NCBI RefSeq assembly: GCF_006715175.1
Contig: NZ_VFMQ01000001.1
Span: 2,914,001-2,978,000, forward strand
DNA: 64,000 nucleotides
Reading direction: 5' to 3'
From: Curtobacterium citreum
GTDB lineage: Bacteria; Actinomycetota; Actinomycetes; Actinomycetales; Microbacteriaceae
The position numbers and the translations under genes are program-made. The first letter of the stretch is position 1; every line of letters begins with the position of its first letter. Below, one piece after another: positions 51,636-60,035 of this stretch. The notes under the pieces were generated by a model. The model saw only the letters and a program-made list of their open reading frames with translations, was not told the origin of the DNA and did not search any database.

Positions 51636-52417
51636 CGGTCGGCTCCGTCAGGATCGGTCGTGGCTGCTGCGGTGGCGGGGTCCACGTCACGTCGGACCGC
51701 GAGCACCGTGAGGTCGTCGCCCACGACTGCGGGCACGTCGTCGAGGAACGCCCGGAGCGTGTCGTCGAGCGCGGGCGCGTCGACGAGCCGCCGGGCGAGC
51801 GCGGTCAGGGTCTCGAAGTCGGCGTCGGGGAGCTCGAGGATCCCGTCGGACGCGACGAGCAGCACGTCGCCCGGCCCGAGCGCGTCGTGCCGCGGCAACC
51901 GCGGGAAGCCCCGGGGCTGCAGCCCGATCGGCAGGTCGGCGGACGGGATGCGCCGGGTCGAGCCGTCCGTGCGGGCGATCGCGGCGAACCCGTGGCCGGC
52001 GTCGACGAACTCGAGTGCGCCGTCGGCCAGGCGGAGTCGGGCGTGGAAGAGCGTGGCGAACGCCGAGGCCCGCTCCAACCGGCCCCGCACGGCACCCTCC
52101 GCCCCCTCCACCGCGACGCCGGGGGTCTCGCGGACCAGGGCGTCGAGCGCGCCGAGCAGGTGGGCGGCCAGCAAGCCCGCCGGGACGCCCTTGCCCATCA
52201 CGTCGCCGACCGTGACCACCAGGCTGCGGCCGTCCGGGGCCGTCGCACACTGTGCGAGGTCGCCGGACACCCCCGCAGCGGCCCGGGCGACGTGTGCCGC
52301 AGACCACCCCGTGCCCGCGCGACCGTCCGGCAGCAGCGCAGCCTGCACGGTCCGGAGACGCGAGGCCTGGTCGAGCCCGGCGTCCTCGTCGTCGTAGACG
52401 TCCTGCAGTGAGACCAC
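51632..52417 (-). CDS. PP2C-type (SpoIIE/RsbU-like) protein phosphatase
   Basis: A 261-residue single-domain SpoIIE-type serine phosphatase, of the kind that controls anti-sigma antagonists in the general stress response. Metal-site motifs: VSGDLAQ, VGDVMGKGVPAGLLAAHLLG, FVDAGHGF, VLLVASDGILEL and DDLTVLAVR, all with their Asp residues. GTG 52417 is preferred: TACATT about 7 nt upstream fits a -10 for a leaderless message; the longer reading to 52453 has no support. No sensor domain is attached; the sensor may be the coupled BLUF-TetR protein. No partner anti-sigma factor lies in the window. Confidence 0.88.
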   Translation of the reverse strand: MVSLQDVYDDEDAGLDQASRLRTVQAALLPDGRAGTGWSAAHVARAAAGVSGDLAQCATAPDGRSLVVTVGDVMGKGVPAGLLAAHLLGALDALVRETPGVAVEGAEGAVRGRLERASAFATLFHARLRLADGALEFVDAGHGFAAIARTDGSTRRIPSADLPIGLQPRGFPRLPRHDALGPGDVLLVASDGILELPDADFETLTALARRLVDAPALDDTLRAFLDDVPAVVGDDLTVLAVRRDVDPATAAATTDPDGADR

Positions 52418-52467
52418 ACCGCAATGTACCGCTCCGCCGTTCCGACGGGGCACCCGGCACGCTCCGG

Positions 52468-52510
52468 GAAACCCCGCGGTGACACCCGCGAAACACGCGC
52501 ACCCTAGGTT
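52468..52510 (+). promoter_or_regulatory. Leaderless promoter with GlnR-like sites
   Basis: GAAAC (52468), GTGAC (52479) and GAAAC (52490) are each 11 bp apart, three perfect sites of a GlnR box. The -10 TAGGTT (52505-52510) ends 7 nt before the ATG at 52517, implying a leaderless transcript. Confidence 0.7.
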
Positions 52511-52516
52511 CGCCCC

Positions 52517-53914
52517 ATGTCACAGACCCTGATCCGCGCCGGCTGGGTGCTGACCGCAGCACCGGACGACGCCGCCACCCCCGCCGCGATCCGCGACGGC
52601 GCCGTCCTGCTCGACGGGGACCGCATCGCCGCCGTGGGCACCTTCGCGGAACTGTCCGCCGCCCACCCGGACGCCCCGGTCCGCGGGGGCGCGTACGACG
52701 TCGTGACCCCGGGGTTCGTGAACACGCACGGGCACTTCAGCGAGGGGCTCATCACCGGCATCGGCTCGCAGTACACCCTGTGGGAGTGGCTCACGGCGCT
52801 GATCGGCCGCGTCAACCCGGTGATGACCCGCGAGAAGGCCTACGCCGGCACCGTGCTGCAGGGCATCCAGCTGCTCCGGAGCGGTGTCACGACCGCGAAC
52901 GACATGTTCTGCGCGGACCCGATGCCCGACGAACCGGCGACCCCCGGGGTCGTCGCGGCACTCGAGGACCTGGGCCTGCGCGGCGTGGTGTCGTTCGGCT
53001 CCGGGGACGTCGACCGGGACTTCGGTGCGACGCCGATCCTCGAGGAGTTCGAGGCCCTGCGCGAGGCCGCCGACGCCAGCCGGTACAGCACGTTCCGGGT
53101 CGGGGTGTCGTCGATCGGGCGGTACACCGACGACACCTGGCAGGAGCACGTCGACTACGCGGTCGCCGGTGGCCACGGCGTGCACGTGCACTTCCACGAG
53201 GTCCGCGAGGAGGTCACCTCAGCCCGGCAGCGCACCGGCCGCACGGCCATCGGGCACGCCGAGGCCACGGGCATGTTCCAGGTGCCGGTGATCGCGGCGC
53301 ACAGCGTCTGGGTCGACCGGGAGGACCGCGAGCGCTACGCGTCGAACGGCGTCGGCGTCGCCCACAACCCGGTCGCGAACGGCATCCTGGCGAGCGGCAT
53401 CGCCCCGGTCGCGGAGCTCCGGGCCCTCGGCGTCCCGGTCGGCATCGGCGTGGACGGGCCGGCGTCCAACGACTCGCAGGACTTCCTGCAGGCGATGAAG
53501 ACGGCGGCGCTCCTGGCGCGCGTCCGGGACCTGCAGGCCACGGCCATGAGTGCGCGCGAGGCGTTCGAGATGGGGACCATCGGCGGCGCCCGCGCGCTGC
53601 GGATGGACGCCGAGATCGGCTCGCTCGAGCCGGGCAAGCGCGCCGACCTGGTCGTGTTCGACGGCGACTCCCCCACGCTGGCGAACGTGCACGACCCGTA
53701 CCAGGCGGTCGTCTTCGTCGCCGGCAGCCGTGAGGTCCGCGACGTCTGGGTCGACGGCGAGCTGAGCGTCGCCGACCACGACGTCACACGGGTGGACGTG
53801 CGCGAGGCGGTCGCCCGCGCCCGCCCCCTCGCCCGTCAGCTGGTCGCCGAGGCGGGGCTGGAGCGCCTCTCGGCGCTCACCGGCGGCGCACTCGACGACA
53901 CCGAGCGTCCGTAG
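52517..53914 (+). CDS. Amidohydrolase (8-oxoguanine/guanine deaminase-like)
   Basis: A 465-residue metal-dependent deaminase/hydrolase, with every active-site residue of the branch: NTHGH (His71, His73), HVHFHE (His225, Glu228), AAHSVWV (His262) and GIGVDGPASND (Asp313). TIM-barrel strands and a C-terminal beta sandwich with KRADLVVFDGDSP are standard. It is transcribed alone from a promoter with GlnR-like sites, which suggests nitrogen release from an aminated heterocycle. The substrate (guanine, 8-oxoguanine, isocytosine-like or S-adenosylhomocysteine-like) cannot be fixed from the sequence. Confidence 0.87.
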   Translation: MSQTLIRAGWVLTAAPDDAATPAAIRDGAVLLDGDRIAAVGTFAELSAAHPDAPVRGGAYDVVTPGFVNTHGHFSEGLITGIGSQYTLWEWLTALIGRVNPVMTREKAYAGTVLQGIQLLRSGVTTANDMFCADPMPDEPATPGVVAALEDLGLRGVVSFGSGDVDRDFGATPILEEFEALREAADASRYSTFRVGVSSIGRYTDDTWQEHVDYAVAGGHGVHVHFHEVREEVTSARQRTGRTAIGHAEATGMFQVPVIAAHSVWVDREDRERYASNGVGVAHNPVANGILASGIAPVAELRALGVPVGIGVDGPASNDSQDFLQAMKTAALLARVRDLQATAMSAREAFEMGTIGGARALRMDAEIGSLEPGKRADLVVFDGDSPTLANVHDPYQAVVFVAGSREVRDVWVDGELSVADHDVTRVDVREAVARARPLARQLVAEAGLERLSALTGGALDDTERP

Positions 53915-53920
53915 GGGCGG

Positions 53921-53994
53921 TCCCCGACCCGGGTCGGGGACGCGGACGGACGGGAGGCGGTGCGCACGTCGTGCGCACCGCCTCCCGTCCGTCC
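53921..53994. terminator. Two consecutive palindromes, the second of family A
   Basis: TCCCCGACCCGGGTCGGGGA (53921-53940) is a perfect palindrome 6 nt after the stop codon. It is followed by a family A element with 24-bp perfect arms (53944-53967 and 53971-53994) and a 3-nt loop. They lie between convergent genes. Confidence 0.85.
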
Positions 53995-54013
53995 GTCCCC
54001 GGCCCCGGCCCCG

Positions 54014-54967
54014 TCAGAGTTCCAGGACCAGGCGCGGACAGCCGCGCCGCGCGCGCGAGACGCAGACCATCATGCTGCGGTCGTCGGCCTGCTCCTCGGG
54101 ACTGAGGACGGTGTCGCGGTGCTCCACCGCACCCTCGAGCACCGGGGTCTCGCACGTGCCGCACGTGCCCTCGCGGCAGGAGGACAGCACGAACGCGCCG
54201 GCCTCCTCGGCGACCTCGAGCAGGGTCCGGTCGGCGGGGACCGTGACGGTGACGCCGGTGACCGCGAGCTCGACCTCGAACGGCTCGCCGGGGGCGTCCA
54301 CGTCGGCGGCCGGCTCGAAGCGCTCGACCCGGAAGCTGCCGGCCGGCCAGTGCGCGGCCGCGGCCTCGACCGCGTCCATGAGGCCGCGAGGGCCGCAGCA
54401 GTACACGACGGCGTCGCGCGGCTCGGCGAGGAGCCCGACCACATCGAGCCGCGGGTGCTCGTCGGCGACCGCGAGGGCGACCCGGTCGGGGTGCGCCGCG
54501 ACGAGGTCGTCGACGAAGGCCATCCGGTCGCGGGTGCGCCCGGCGTAGTGGAGCTCCCACGGCGTCCCGGCACGCTCCGCGGCGGCGATCATCGCGGTGA
54601 TCGGGGTGATCCCGATGCCGCCGGCGACGAAGACCGCGGGGCGGGACGGGTCGAAGCCGAAGTGGTTGCGGGGACCGGCGACCGCGACCTCGGTGCCGAC
54701 CGCCAGGCCGTCGTGCACGGCCGCCGAGCCGCCGCGCCCGTCCGGTTCCCGGAGCACCGCGATCCGCCAGTGCCCCTCGGGGGTCGTGCCGACCAGGGAG
54801 TACTGCCGCTCCGTGCCCGGCGCGACCTCGAGGTCGACGTGCGCGCCCGGCTCCCAGTCCGGCAGCGCGGGGTCGTCGAGGGGCGCGAGGTCGAGCGCGA
54901 CGACGTCGGTCGCGACCGTCCGGCGGGCGGCGACGCGCAGCCGCCGGCGCTCGGGCGCCCCGGTCAC
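54014..54967 (-). CDS. Oxygenase reductase (FAD/NAD and C-terminal 2Fe-2S, VanB/phthalate-dioxygenase-reductase type)
   Basis: A 317-residue electron-transfer protein. Residues 10-100: ferredoxin-reductase flavin domain with GAHVDLEVAPGTERQYSLVG (RQYSL is the flavin motif). Residues 105-220: NAD domain VFVAGGIGITPITAMIAAA and VVYCCGPRGLMDAV. Residues 235-317: plant-type 2Fe-2S with SSCREGTCGTCETPVLEG and a fourth Cys in MMVCVS. Such reductases feed a Rieske or other oxygenase, but no oxygenase gene is visible nearby. GTG 54967 overlaps the regulator stop codon (GTGA). Confidence 0.9.
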   Translation of the reverse strand: MTGAPERRRLRVAARRTVATDVVALDLAPLDDPALPDWEPGAHVDLEVAPGTERQYSLVGTTPEGHWRIAVLREPDGRGGSAAVHDGLAVGTEVAVAGPRNHFGFDPSRPAVFVAGGIGITPITAMIAAAERAGTPWELHYAGRTRDRMAFVDDLVAAHPDRVALAVADEHPRLDVVGLLAEPRDAVVYCCGPRGLMDAVEAAAAHWPAGSFRVERFEPAADVDAPGEPFEVELAVTGVTVTVPADRTLLEVAEEAGAFVLSSCREGTCGTCETPVLEGAVEHRDTVLSPEEQADDRSMMVCVSRARRGCPRLVLEL

Positions 54968-55581
54968 GCGACCACTCCGGCGCGCGGGGTCTCCTTGACC
55001 ACGATCATGTGGAAGCGGCTGCCGTCCGCGCTGCACCACCGGTGGCCGGTGCCGCCGCGGTAGTAGGCGGAGTCGCCCGGCCCCAGGCGGAGCGGCTCCT
55101 GTCCGCGGAGGTCGAGCAGGACGTCGCCGGCGAGCACGGTGAGGAACTCGTCCTCGCGGTGCTCGAAGTACTCGCCGAGGTCGGTGTTGTCCCCGGTCCA
55201 CTCGAGCGGTTCGAAGGCGTGCGGTCCGGCGTGCACGAGCAGCCGCGCTTCGCCGCTCGAGAACGGCCCGCGGGCGCCCTCCCCCGCCCGGATTACCTCG
55301 GGGGCGCGGTCGTCCTGCTCCGGGCGCTCGGGGGCGCCGGCGGCGAGCAGTTCGACCTGGGTGGTGCCGAGCGCGGCGGCGATCTTCTCGAGCGACACCA
55401 TGCTCGCGCGGGAGTGTCCGCGTTCGACCTGGCTGAGGAACGGGTGGGACAGGCCGGTGGTCTCGGCCACCTGCACGAGCGTCAACCGGGCGGCGCGACG
55501 ACGTGCGCGGATGTGCTCGCCGATGCGCTGCGTCTGCTCGTCGACGACGCGGTCGTTCTCGGTGGGGGTCGCGGTGCTCAC
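54964..55581 (-). CDS. XRE-family regulator with cupin domain
   Basis: A 205-residue regulator. Residues 18-75: helix-turn-helix (IGEHIRARRRAARLTLVQVAETTGLSHPFLSQVERGHSRASMVSLEKIAAALG). Residues 110-200: cupin sensor (GEYFEHREDEFLTVLAGDVLLDL, GDSAYYRGGTGHRW). HipB/PuuR-like regulators of this type often control catabolism of amines and small acids. It is divergent from the CodA-like operon, with a palindrome (55678-55696) and GlnR-like sites between, and translationally coupled to the reductase gene. Start GTG 55581. Confidence 0.9.
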   Translation of the reverse strand: MSTATPTENDRVVDEQTQRIGEHIRARRRAARLTLVQVAETTGLSHPFLSQVERGHSRASMVSLEKIAAALGTTQVELLAAGAPERPEQDDRAPEVIRAGEGARGPFSSGEARLLVHAGPHAFEPLEWTGDNTDLGEYFEHREDEFLTVLAGDVLLDLRGQEPLRLGPGDSAYYRGGTGHRWCSADGSRFHMIVVKETPRAGVVA

Positions 55582-55629
55582 GCGGACTCCTCTCGGTGTC
55601 GTTCCGGGTCTGAGCGGGTGTCACACACG

Positions 55630-55696
55630 GCAACCGCCGTGAAACGAGGGGGAAACACACCCGCCCTAGCATCGGAGATGTTGATGCGATCAACAT
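55630..55696 (+). promoter_or_regulatory. Promoter of the CodA-like operon: GlnR-like sites, -10 and repressor palindrome
   Basis: GCAAC (55630), GAAAC (55641) and GAAAC (55652) are 11 bp apart. A -10 TAGCAT (55667-55672) follows. Over the expected start site lies ATGTTGAT-GCG-ATCAACAT (55678-55696), perfect 8-bp arms, likely the site of a pathway repressor such as the divergent XRE-cupin protein. Confidence 0.65.
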
Positions 55697-55720
55697 TCTC
55701 ACACAACCCGGGAGGCCGCC

Positions 55721-57007
55721 ATGGACTCGTCAGCACCGCGTCCGGTCGACCTGCTGCGCGGTGCGCTGCTGCACGACGGACGGCTCGTCGACGTCGCGAT
55801 CTCGGGTGACACCGTGGCCGAGGTCGCCCCGGCCGGCACGCTCCGCGGCTCGGTCGACGGCACACTCGACCTCGCCGGACGACTGCTCCTGACCGCCCCG
55901 GCGGAGCCGCACGCGCACCTCGACAAGGCCCTGAGCGCCGACGCGATCCGCCCGCCGCTCGGCGACCTCGGTGCCGCGATCGCGTCTTGGTCCGCCCACG
56001 CCACGACCATGACCGTCGACGAGATCGCCGACCGCGCCCGCACCGCAGCGCTGACCATGCTCGCCGCCGGCACCACCGCGGTCCGCAGCCACGTCGACGT
56101 CCTGAGCGGTCGCCGCAGTGTCGACGACGCCCCGGCCCCCGTCGAGTCCGCCGTGCGCGGTGCGCAGGCCCTCGTGCGGGTCCGTGACGAGCTCGCCGGG
56201 CTGATGGACCTCGAGCTCGTGGCCCTGGCCGGACCGCTCGCCCCCGACCACCACGTCGAGGCCGTGCTGGCGTGCGGCGTCGACCTGGTCGGCGGCGCCC
56301 CGCACCTGGCCGAGGACCCGCTCGCCGACGTCGACCGGCTGCTGGCCCTGGCCGACCGGCACGGGGTCGGCGTCGACCTGCACACCGACGAGAACCTCGA
56401 CGGACCGGTCACGCTCGACCACTTCGCCCGCGCCGTCAGTGCTCGCCGTGATCCGGGCACGGACGGCCGCACCTGGACCGCCGGGCACTGCGTCCGGCTC
56501 GGCACCCTCGGGCCCGAGCGCCGCGCGGAGGTCGTCGCCGACGTCGCCGCGGCGGACCTCGGCATCGTCACGCTGCCGATCACGAACCTGTACCTGCAGG
56601 GCTGGCAGCACCCGGTGTCCACGCCCCGCGGGCTCACCGCGATCCAGGCGCTCACGGCGGCCGGCGTCCGCGTGGCCGCCGGCGCCGACAACGTCCGCGA
56701 CCCGTTCAACCCGGTCGGCCGCAGCGACGCACTCGAGACCGCGTCCCTGCTCGTGACGGCCGGCCACGTGACGCCGGACCAGGCGTACGCGATGGTGAGC
56801 GACACCGCCCGGAGCGTGATGGGCCTCCCGGCCGCCGGTCCCGTCCCCGGACGGCGAGCCGACCTGCTCGCGATCGCCGCGACCAGCGTCACCGACGCCG
56901 TCGCGAACGCCCCGGCCGACCGCATCGTCCTGTCCCGCGGGCGGCTCGTCGCCCGCACCGAGGTGCGCACCACCGTCGCCGCGACCGCGGCGCCCGTGCC
57001 CGCCTGA
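55721..57007 (+). CDS. CodA-like amidohydrolase (cytosine-deaminase family)
   Basis: A 428-residue cytosine-deaminase/AtzC-type hydrolase. Metal and catalytic residues match the CodA pattern: PHAHLDK (His64, His66), DLHTDEN (His221, Glu224), AGHC (His256) and AGADNVRDPF (Asp323). Substrates in the family include cytosine, isocytosine, creatinine and N-alkylated triazines. GGGAGG (55710-55715) precedes ATG 55721. It opens a plus-strand operon with an ABC transporter, an FAD oxidase, a creatininase-like enzyme and a PNPOx-like protein, so it likely acts on an imported N-heterocycle. Confidence 0.88.
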   Translation: MDSSAPRPVDLLRGALLHDGRLVDVAISGDTVAEVAPAGTLRGSVDGTLDLAGRLLLTAPAEPHAHLDKALSADAIRPPLGDLGAAIASWSAHATTMTVDEIADRARTAALTMLAAGTTAVRSHVDVLSGRRSVDDAPAPVESAVRGAQALVRVRDELAGLMDLELVALAGPLAPDHHVEAVLACGVDLVGGAPHLAEDPLADVDRLLALADRHGVGVDLHTDENLDGPVTLDHFARAVSARRDPGTDGRTWTAGHCVRLGTLGPERRAEVVADVAAADLGIVTLPITNLYLQGWQHPVSTPRGLTAIQALTAAGVRVAAGADNVRDPFNPVGRSDALETASLLVTAGHVTPDQAYAMVSDTARSVMGLPAAGPVPGRRADLLAIAATSVTDAVANAPADRIVLSRGRLVARTEVRTTVAATAAPVPA

Positions 57008-57052
57008 CCCCGACACCCCCGACCCGATCCGCACACCCACCGAGGACCCGAG

Positions 57053-57826
57053 GTGACCGTGACCACCACCGCCCCACCGCCCGTCACCGCGACGGACACC
57101 CTGCTCGACTTCCGCGACGTCGAGATGACCTTCCCGAACGGGACCGTCGCCCTGCAGGGCGTCGACCTGACCGTCGACCGCGGACAGTTCGTGTCCGTCG
57201 TCGGCCCCTCCGGCTGCGGCAAGTCGACCCTGCTCCGCATCGCCTCCGGGCTCGAGTCCGCGTCGCACGGCACCGCCGGGGTCGCGACCGACCGGATCGG
57301 CTACGTGTTCCAGGACGCCACCCTGCTTCCATGGCGCTCGGTGCAGGGCAACGTCGAGCTGCTCGCCGAGCTCGGCCACGTCCCGAAGGCCGAGCGAGCC
57401 GCCGGGGCCGCGCGCGCCATCGACCTCGTCGGGCTGACCGGCTTCGAGACGAACCTGCCGAAGCAGCTCTCCGGCGGCATGCGGATGCGCGTCTCGCTCG
57501 CCCGGTCGCTGACGCTCGACCCGGAGCTGTTCCTGTTCGACGAGCCGTTCGGCGCCCTCGACGAGATCACCCGCGAGCGCCTCAACGACGAACTCCTGCG
57601 CCTGTTCGTCGAGCAGCGCTTCGCCGGCCTGTTCATCACGCACTCGGTGTCCGAGGCCGTGTACCTGTCCACCGAGGTCATCGTGATGTCCGGCCGTCCG
57701 GGCAGCATCGTCGGCCGGTTCGAGGTGCCGTTCCCGATGCCCCGCGACCCCGACATCCGCTTCACCCCCGAGTTCGCCGAACTGGTCGGCGAGGTCTCGC
57801 ACGCACTCCGGGAAGGACACCGCTGA
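57053..57826 (+). CDS. ABC transporter ATP-binding protein (SsuB/TauB/ThiZ type)
   Basis: A 257-residue ATPase of a nitrate/sulphonate/taurine/thiamine-pyrimidine-type importer. Walker A GPSGCGKST, signature LSGGMRMRVSLARSL, Walker B LFLFDEPFGALDE, and the Q-loop YVFQDATLLPW typical of this group. Start GTG 57053 (a GTG at 57059 is an alternative). The permease gene starts at its stop codon (TGATG). Confidence 0.92.
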   Translation: MTVTTTAPPPVTATDTLLDFRDVEMTFPNGTVALQGVDLTVDRGQFVSVVGPSGCGKSTLLRIASGLESASHGTAGVATDRIGYVFQDATLLPWRSVQGNVELLAELGHVPKAERAAGAARAIDLVGLTGFETNLPKQLSGGMRMRVSLARSLTLDPELFLFDEPFGALDEITRERLNDELLRLFVEQRFAGLFITHSVSEAVYLSTEVIVMSGRPGSIVGRFEVPFPMPRDPDIRFTPEFAELVGEVSHALREGHR

Positions 57827-58695
57827 TGGTCACCCTGCAGGAGGTCTCCGAGGCCCGGGCCGTCCGGACCGCCGCGCGCCGCACCGCAGGCCGTCCCCGT
57901 CGTGCCGTCACGTGGTGGCCGCCGCTCGTCGTCCTCGCCGTGCTCGTCGGCATCTGGTACGCGGCGGCGGCGTACTACGACCACGTCCGCGGGCTCGCCT
58001 TCCTGGTGCCGTACCCGCACCTCGTGCTCAAGGCGATCGTCGCGCCGACGATGCCGGACGGGTCGCCCTCCACCTTCGGCACCGACCTGTGGTCCGCCCT
58101 CGGCCGCACCACCGTGGTGTCGCTCGTCGGACTCGCCTTCGCGATCGTGATCGGCGTCGCCTGGGCGATGGCGATGGCGCAGGCGAAGTGGCTCGAGCGC
58201 TCGCTCTACCCGTACGCCGTCGTGCTGCAGTGCGTGCCGATCCTGGCGCTCGTGCCGCTCATCGGCGCCCTGTTCGGCTACGAGTTCGCCAGCCGGGTCA
58301 TCGTCACCGTGATGATCGCCCTGTTCCCGATGGTGTCGAACACCCTGTTCGGCCTGCAGTCCGCGGACCGGGCGCAGCGCGAGCTGTTCCGGCTGCAGCG
58401 GGCGAGCCGGTTCGCCCGGCTCGTGAAGCTGCAGTTCCCCGCCGCCCTGCCGTCGATCTTCGTCGGCCTGCGCACCTCGGCCGGCCTGAGCGTCATCGGC
58501 GCGATCGTCGGCGACCAGTTCTTCCAGCGCGGCAACCCCGGCCTCGGCGTCCTCATCCAGGTCACCGCCTCGCGCCTGATGGGTGCGGAGCTCTACGCGA
58601 CGATCATCATCGCCTCGCTCTACGGCGTCGCCGTCTTCCTCGTGTTCGGACTCGTCGGCCGCCTGGCCGTCGGGCGCTGGCACGACTTCAGCTGA
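57826..58695 (+). CDS. ABC transporter permease (SsuC/TauC/ThiX type)
   Basis: A 289-residue permease with six membrane helices starting at WWPPLVVLAVLVGIWYAAA. The EAA-like loop reads FRLQRASRFARLVKLQFPAALPSIFVGLRTSAGLSVIGAIVGDQF, typical of the taurine/sulphonate/HMP family. ATG 57826 shares one base with the ATPase stop codon. The binding-protein gene follows after a 111-nt spacer rich in C. Confidence 0.92.
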   Translation: MVTLQEVSEARAVRTAARRTAGRPRRAVTWWPPLVVLAVLVGIWYAAAAYYDHVRGLAFLVPYPHLVLKAIVAPTMPDGSPSTFGTDLWSALGRTTVVSLVGLAFAIVIGVAWAMAMAQAKWLERSLYPYAVVLQCVPILALVPLIGALFGYEFASRVIVTVMIALFPMVSNTLFGLQSADRAQRELFRLQRASRFARLVKLQFPAALPSIFVGLRTSAGLSVIGAIVGDQFFQRGNPGLGVLIQVTASRLMGAELYATIIIASLYGVAVFLVFGLVGRLAVGRWHDFS

Positions 58696-58806
58696 CCGGC
58701 CCGCCGGTCCCGCTCCACCCCCACAGCACACCCGTCCCCCACCACCCCTCCCCGCACCACCCCTTCCCGACAGCACCACGAGACCCGCACCACGAACGGA
58801 GCCTCC

Positions 58807-59994
58807 ATGCGCACCACCACCCGACTCGGCGTCGCGACCGCCGCCCTCGCCGCGACCGCGCTCGCCCTCACCGGATGTGCCGCCGGCTCGTCCTCCGGAT
58901 CGAGCACGACCGCCGCGACCGCGCAGTCCGCCTCCGGCCCGAAGGTCGACCTGTCCGGGGTCTGCCCCGCGACCGTCGTCGTCCAGACCGACTGGAACCC
59001 CGAGGGCGAGCACGGCCACCTGTACCAGATGCTCGGGCCGGACCCGCAGATCGACGCCTCGGGCAAGACCGTCACCGGCGACCTGTACGCCAACGGCAAG
59101 AGCACGGGCGTCAAGCTCGAGATCCGCGCCGGCGGCCCCGCGATCGGCTACTCGAAGGTCTCGTCGCAGATGTACCAGGACAAGTCGATCACCCTCGGTT
59201 ACGTCTCCACCGACGAGGCCGTGCAGTTCTCCGGCAACCTGCCGACCACGTCCGTCTTCGCCGAGAACGACACGTCCCCGATGGCGATCATGTGGGACCC
59301 GAAGACCTACCCGAAGGTCGACAGCATCGCGAGCCTCGGCAAGGCCCTGGCGAAGGACGGCGGTGTCGTCCGCTACTTCAACGGCGCCGCGTACATGACC
59401 TACCTCGAGCAGTCCGGCACCCTGCCGAAGAGCGTCCTCGACGGCAGCTACGACGGCACCCCGTCGAAGTTCGTGTCGGCCGGCGGCAAGGACGCGCAGC
59501 AGGGCTTCGCGACCGCCGAGCCGTACATCTACCAGAACCAGGTCGCGGCCTGGGGCAAGAAGGTCGACTACGCGCTCATCTCGAGCACCGGGTGGAACCC
59601 CTACCCCGAGGCGATGTCCGTGCGCAGCGGCGACCTGACGAAGCTCACCCCGTGCCTGCAGAAGCTCGTCCCCGTGATGCAGCAGGCCGACGTCGACTAC
59701 CTGAAGGCACCCCAGGCGACGAACGACCTGATCACGAAGCTCGTGCAGCAGTACAACAACGGCTGGACGTACGACTCGAAGGTCGGTGCGTTCGCCGCCG
59801 CGCAGATGGTGAAGCTCGGCATCGCGAAGGACACCGACGGGTACATCGGTTCCGTCGACGACCAGCGCATGCAGGACTTCATCGAGAAGGCGAAGCCCGT
59901 CTTCGCCGGCTCCGGCGACGTGAAGAGCGACCTCAAGGCCTCGGACCTGTACACGAACGAGTTCCTCGACAAGCAGATCGGGCTCGGCAAGTGA
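58807..59994 (+). CDS. ABC transporter substrate-binding lipoprotein (NMT1/THI5-like fold)
   Basis: A 395-residue binding protein. Lipoprotein signal TTRLGVATAALAATALALTGC, Ser/Ala/Thr linker, then TVVVQTDWNPEGEHGHLYQML, the conserved first strand of the NMT1/SsuA group, and ITLGYVSTDEAVQFS. A Cys near residue 53 and one near 282 could form a disulphide. The family binds small nitrogenous or sulphur compounds such as pyrimidine precursors, riboflavin-like rings or sulphonates; with CodA-like and creatininase-like neighbours a cyclic amide or pyrimidine is plausible. ATG 58807 follows CGGAGCC. Confidence 0.9.
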   Translation: MRTTTRLGVATAALAATALALTGCAAGSSSGSSTTAATAQSASGPKVDLSGVCPATVVVQTDWNPEGEHGHLYQMLGPDPQIDASGKTVTGDLYANGKSTGVKLEIRAGGPAIGYSKVSSQMYQDKSITLGYVSTDEAVQFSGNLPTTSVFAENDTSPMAIMWDPKTYPKVDSIASLGKALAKDGGVVRYFNGAAYMTYLEQSGTLPKSVLDGSYDGTPSKFVSAGGKDAQQGFATAEPYIYQNQVAAWGKKVDYALISSTGWNPYPEAMSVRSGDLTKLTPCLQKLVPVMQQADVDYLKAPQATNDLITKLVQQYNNGWTYDSKVGAFAAAQMVKLGIAKDTDGYIGSVDDQRMQDFIEKAKPVFAGSGDVKSDLKASDLYTNEFLDKQIGLGK

Positions 59995-59998
59995 CCCG

Positions 59999-60015
59999 GG
60001 TCGGCTGAGCCGACC
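59999..60015. terminator. Small hairpin after the binding-protein gene
   Basis: GGTCGGC-TGA-GCCGACC, a perfect 7-bp stem starting 5 nt after the stop codon. Confidence 0.5.
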
Positions 60016-60035
60016 GCACTGAGCCGACCCACCAC

